Below, piece after piece: positions 59,638 through 64,000 of a stretch of 64,000 nucleotides of DNA; positions within the stretch are counted from its first letter, which is position 1, and every line of letters begins with the position of its first letter. The notes beneath the pieces were generated by a model. The model saw only the letters and a list, made by a program, of their open reading frames with translations. It was not told where the DNA came from and searched no databases. The translations under genes were made by a program, and so were the position numbers. Origin of the DNA: Anastatus disparis (lineage: Eukaryota; Arthropoda; Insecta; Hymenoptera; Eupelmidae); NCBI GenBank assembly GCA_017163975.1, contig JAFFSR010000374.1:756501-820500 (forward strand). The letters run 5' to 3'.

Positions 59638-62037
59638 AGAATTTGGAGCTTGGGGAACTGGGCGAGTAATTATAAATTTCATAAAAAATAATTATTAAAA
59701 TAAATGCGGAATCGTTTGCAGATTTTGCAATATGCATTAAAATAATTGTGGAAACAATGGTTTTCGAGAAAATTAAAGTAATGTATTTTAGGATCCTAAG
59801 AAAAGAAAATACGGCTACTGCTTACAAATCGTGCGTAAACATAATAAAAATCATTGGAATCGATTGCAATTTAATTGCGGATTCCATAGATATTTTCATA
59901 ATTAGCGTAACTCTTGTAATTATAGAGAAGATCATTTTTTTTAATATTCATTTACTATTACCTCCACCAGCCGCACCGTATAAATCAAATAATCATGAAT
60001 TTTAATAAAAATAATATTTAAACAATTGTGGAATCGTTTGCAGATTTTGCAATATGCATTAAATTAATTGTGGAAACAATGGTTTCCGAGAAAATTAAAA
60101 TAATGTATTTTAGGATCCTAAAAAAAGAAAATACGGCTACTGCTTACAAATCGTGCATAAATATAATAAAAATCATTGGAATCGATTGCAATTTAATTGC
60201 GGATTCCATAGATATTTTCATAATTAGCGTAACTCTTGTAATTATAGAGAAGATCATTTTTTTTAATATTCATTTACTATTACCCCCACCAGCCGCACCG
60301 TATAAATCAAATAATTATGAATTTTAATAAAAATAATATTTAAACAATTGTGGAATCGCTTGCAGATTTTCCAATATGCATTAAAATAATTGTGGGAATA
60401 ATTAATTTTGAGAAAAATTGAATAATATATCTTAGGATCCTAAAAAAAAGAAAATATGGCTACTGCTTACAAATCATGGATAAAAATAATAAAAATCATT
60501 GGAATCGATTGCAATTTAATTGCGGATTCCATAGATGTTTTCATAATTAGCGTAACCCTTGTAATTATAAAGAAAATAATTTTTTTATCATTTATTTACT
60601 ATTATTATTTATTTTTAAAATGTTCTTTTAAAAACAGTTAGCTAAAGTTTAAATAATTCTAACATGAATTCATTTAAATAATTATGAAAATATCTATGGA
60701 ATCCGCAATTAAAATGCAATCGATTCCAATGATTTTTATTATATTTATGCACGATTTGTAAGCAGTAGCCGTATTTTCTTTTTTTAGGATCCTAAAATAC
60801 ATTATTTTAATTTTCTCGAAAACCATTGTTTCCACAATTAATTTAATGCGTATTGCAAAATCTGCAAACGATTCCACAATTGTTTAAATATTATTTTTAT
60901 TAAAATTCATGATTATTTGATTTATACGGTGCGGCTGGTGGGGGTAATAGTAAATGAATATTAGAAAAAATTATCTTCTCTATAATTACACGGGTTACGC
61001 TAATTATGGAAATATCTATGGAATACGCAATTAAATTGCAATCGATTCCAATGATTTTTATTATATTTATGCACGATTTGTAAGCAGTAGCCGTATTTTC
61101 TTTTTTTAGGATCCTAAAATACATTATTTTAATTTTCTCGAAAACCATTGTTTCCACAATTAATTTAATGCATATTGCAAAATCTGCAAACGATTCCACA
61201 ATTGTTTAAATATTATTTTTATTAAAATTCATAATTATTTGATTTATACGGTGCGGCTGGTGGGGGTAATAGTAAATGAATATTAGAAAAAATTATCTTC
61301 TCTATAATTACACGGGTTACGCTAATTATGAAAACATTTATGGAATCCGCAATTAAATTGCAATCGATTCCAATGATTTTTATTATATTTATGCACGATT
61401 TGTAAGCAGTAGCCGTATTTTCTTTTTTTAGGATCCTAAAATACATTATTTTAATTTTCTCGAAAACCATTGTTTCCACAATTAATTTAATGCATATTGC
61501 AAAATCTGCAAACGATTCCGCATTTATTCTAATAATTATTTTATTTTTTTTTTTTAGGATCCTAAAATACATTATTTTAATTTTCTCGAAAACCATTGTT
61601 TCCACAATTAATTTAATGCATATTGCAAAATCTGCAAACGATTCCACAATTGTTTAAATATTATTTTTATTAAAATTCATGATTATTTGATTTATACGGT
61701 GCGGCTGGTGGGGGTAATAGTAAATGAATATTAGAAAAAATTATCTTCTCTATAATTAAACGGGTTACGCTAATTATGAAAACATCTATGGAATCCGCAA
61801 TTAAATTGCAATCGATTCCAATGATTTTTATTATGTTTACGCACGATTTGTAAGCAGTAGCCGTATTTTCTTTTTTTAGGATCCTAAAATACATTATTTT
61901 AATTTTCTCGAAAACCATTGTTTCCACAATTATTTTAATGCATATTGCAAAATCTGCAAACGATTCCGCATTTATTCTAATAATTATTTTTTATGAAATT
62001 TATAATTACTCGCCCAGTTCCCCAAGCTAGAATTTGG
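59638..62037. mobile_element. Foldback element of mirrored ~322-bp tandem units with 9-bp TSD
   Basis: The element runs 59,647-62,028 (2,382 bp). Ends AGCTTGGGGAACTGGGCGAG and the exact inverse CTCGCCCAGTTCCCCAAGCT are flanked by AGAATTTGG (59,638-59,646; 62,029-62,037). The interior is three ~322-bp units in plus orientation (starting near 59,705, 60,028 and 60,350), a short centre near 60,620-60,670, then three full and one ~121-bp partial unit in minus orientation. The 9-bp TSD fits Mutator-like elements. No transposase. Confidence 0.88.
59705..61980. repeat. ~322-bp unit carrying a repeated open frame
   Basis: Each unit keeps an open frame of 61-99 codons in the same register (METMVFEKIKxMYFRILKKENTATAYKS, then IIKIIGIDCNLIADS and LLLPPPAAPYKS), ending in TAA after HEF or YEF. 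Copies differ by few substitutions. Whether this is selection or low divergence cannot be told by eye. The composition is hydrophobic and Ile-rich, as AT-rich DNA would give by chance. Confidence 0.6.
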
Positions 62038-62616
62038 TTATAATTAAATTTTCAATAAATATCTTATTAATTAATTTAATATAACTTTGCCCGTCCCCGC
62101 ATGCAAAGTTCGGTCTGTCGAAAAGAAAAAATCTTTAATTTATTAAGAGCGCCGGACAGACCTCCGGCTTACTCGTCGACAGCATAAATCTCGGGCTGTC
62201 TTGGCTGGGAGGTGGGCGACCTCTGGTGTTAAATTTATTAAGTCGAAGTTGGGAGAGGTATGCGTATAAACGAAAAAGAAATGAATATTACTGGTTTAAA
62301 ATTTTAACACTTTAATCTAGAACTTAGTTTAACGTATTACAAACAAAAGAAAATATAAGTTTTGCTTAATTTGCTATGAACGGTCTATTGATTTAATCTA
62401 ACTTTAATTGTTAACTCGCGCACACTCATATCCCATACACCCGGTCAATATAAATTTAATAAAGTTAATGTATTTTATTCTTATTTAACACCTTTACTGA
62501 AATAATAATTTACTATTCTCATAGTAGTAACAAAAAAAAATTTTTTTTCACGGTATGGTCGACGTAAGCGGCCTCGCTCTTCTTTCTTTCAACAATATGG
62601 CTACCAAAAGCCGCGC

Positions 62617-62693
<77 letters not shown>

Positions 62694-64000
62694 ATCCTAC
62701 GTGTCTATCGGTCTATTGGCTTTAACTGCCGGTCAACAGATATAATTATTTAAACTTTTCATTCGAATTACTCTAGTTAAATTTATTCAATTTAAATTTA
62801 CGGTCAACGAAACCGTTAGACACGTGGTCGAACTTGAACTCCCGCACTCTCGAAATCTTATTATCTATATATCTTAAAAGAAATTTAATATTTAATTATG
62901 ACTTCTGATGATCTACAAATTTAATTCTCGATTTATTCTTAACTTCTAGTCAACGCAGACTAGGCGGGAGAGTCTGATTCACAAGATGGCCGCTAAGGCC
63001 CGCGTCATGAAATTTATTACGTAATACGCACCACTATGTTCACCGATCTCAAATTATTTCCCGGTCAATTAAACTTATTGTGAAAATTTATTTAATATAA
63101 TTAAATTAAAGATAGAATTTAACCGGTCAACGAAATCGTTGAACACGTGGTCAATTTTTCATTTCACTTTCCCGGTCTACCAGTTAAACTTTTACAATCA
63201 AACTTTTCGATTTTATAACTACGCCTTGCGACAATTAATTTTTCTAATTTTAATAGTTACGCTGTCACAATCACTTTAAATTTTAATTTTACGCCCGCAC
63301 TGAATTTACACTTTACTCGGCGAGAGCCGTTAACTTACAAAAAAAATCTTTATCGATTCGGACTACAGTCCACTCACCGTTGTAGAAATTTCTCGTTGAC
63401 AACAGGGAATCGGTCGGCGATGGCGACAATCTGGTCGACGATGGCGGTGATGGGCCTCAGGTTCGTATATTTCTCTCTCTCTTTCTCTCTCTGCACAAGC
63501 AACTCCTGGTCGACGCTGGCTGCGGAAAATGGGCTGGCTGGAGAATCAGGGCAGCAAAAATCTCCCTTTGGAAATCTTTCTACTTAACTGCTCCTTGGTC
63601 TATCCAAATCTGCACGGCTGTAAAAGCGCACGAAAATTTCCAAGTTATACTTTGCAAAAGGAATGAGTTTAGCGAGTCTATAGTTCCGATAAGGCACGAG
63701 GACAGTCATCGAATGAATTCTTTTGATGCTTACTTCCTTCTTTTTCGGTCTATTTCTCCCTCTTCCTCATCGTCTATCTCTTTTTAAATTTTAATTCCTC
63801 CAATGACTGATCAATTGTCCAAGCATTTGCTTACTATTTGTAGATTTCGCCTTCCGGTCCTCGAACGCAAGTTTGCAACCTGCGCGCCACCTTTTCTGCG
63901 GGAAATTTAATCTAGTTTTCTTGTTTTTATTCTTCTTTTTACTCTTCTTTTTATTCACGTTTCTTTTTTTTTTTTTTTTTGTCTTTATTCATTAGAGAGA
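62038..64000. other. Less AT-rich region with CGGTCAA motifs, a TC tract and a possible 5' exon
   Basis: No protein domain was found. CGGTCAA or a close variant recurs near 62,451, 62,730, 62,802, 63,060 and 63,123. Two of these belong to a longer repeat, CGGTCAACGAAA(C/T)CGTT, followed by ACACGTGGTC. A pure (TC)n run lies at 62,620-62,689. On the minus strand CAACG/GTGAGT at about 63,385 is a good splice-donor match. The upstream minus-strand sequence to the window end is GC-richer and may be a 5' UTR exon or part of an LTR element. Low certainty. Confidence 0.4.
62620..62689. repeat. (TC)n microsatellite
   Basis: Seventy bases of uninterrupted CT. It carries no LINE insertion, unlike the GA tracts of the first 11.5 kb. 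Confidence 0.95.

Noticed and set aside
63396..63587. 63-codon protein on the plus strand
   Set aside because: Short, low-complexity overlap with a TC-rich stretch; the minus-strand exon reading with a splice donor is at least as plausible.

Overview
The window is AT-rich, repeat-dominated eukaryotic DNA. I found no intact host gene, no rRNA unit, no CRISPR and no bacterial gene organisation. The families present point to an insect genome and are typical of Hymenoptera, although the order is inference: LINEs with PHD-bearing ORF1, a Ty3/gypsy LTR retrotransposon, tRNA- and 5S-derived SINEs, an insect Mutator-type transposase, a Helitron helicase scrap, and many palindromic (foldback) DNA elements with TTAA, TA, 8-, 9- and 10-bp target-site duplications (TSDs).

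Layout. 1-11,498: three LINE copies of one clade lie head to tail on the minus strand (A, cut by the window start; B; C). Each junction is a (GA)n tract, as expected if this LINE targets GA/TC microsatellites. Copy B carries a tRNA-SINE. 12,119-12,598: a SINE joining a tRNA-like head to a 5S rRNA-like core, with a perfect 15-bp TSD. 13,891-24,387: a 10.5-kb non-coding element with satellite-built inverted arms, CAGGGTTGC ends and the 8-bp TSD GTCTCAAT, a hAT signature. Inside it lie a tRNA-SINE and two palindromic MITEs. 24,388-27,600: AT-rich spacer with one old palindrome. 27,600-40,560: a ~200-bp-period AT satellite split by a young complete Ty3/gypsy element (29,487-39,854; LTRs ~1% diverged; TSD ATAC). 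That element has gag, pol and an unusual third non-env ORF; gag has two in-frame stops and pol one.

40,560-47,800: spacer, Helitron helicase remnant, foldback, TTAA MITE and Mutator-type transposase pseudogene. 48,313-51,292: a 3-kb foldback with a 10-bp TSD that carries an unrecognised ORF fragment and is interrupted by a TTAA MITE. 53,309-55,370: a foldback interrupted by another TIR element. 55,408-59,125: rearranged gypsy remnant whose LTR is split by a TA-flanked element, itself containing a palindrome (three nesting levels). 59,638-62,037: a foldback made of ~322-bp tandem units in mirrored arrays with a 9-bp TSD. 62,038-64,000: slightly more GC-rich DNA with recurring CGGTCAA motifs and a possible minus-strand 5' exon.

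The genes do not form a pathway. The window records successive insertions, and intact TSDs and nesting allow their relative order to be read.
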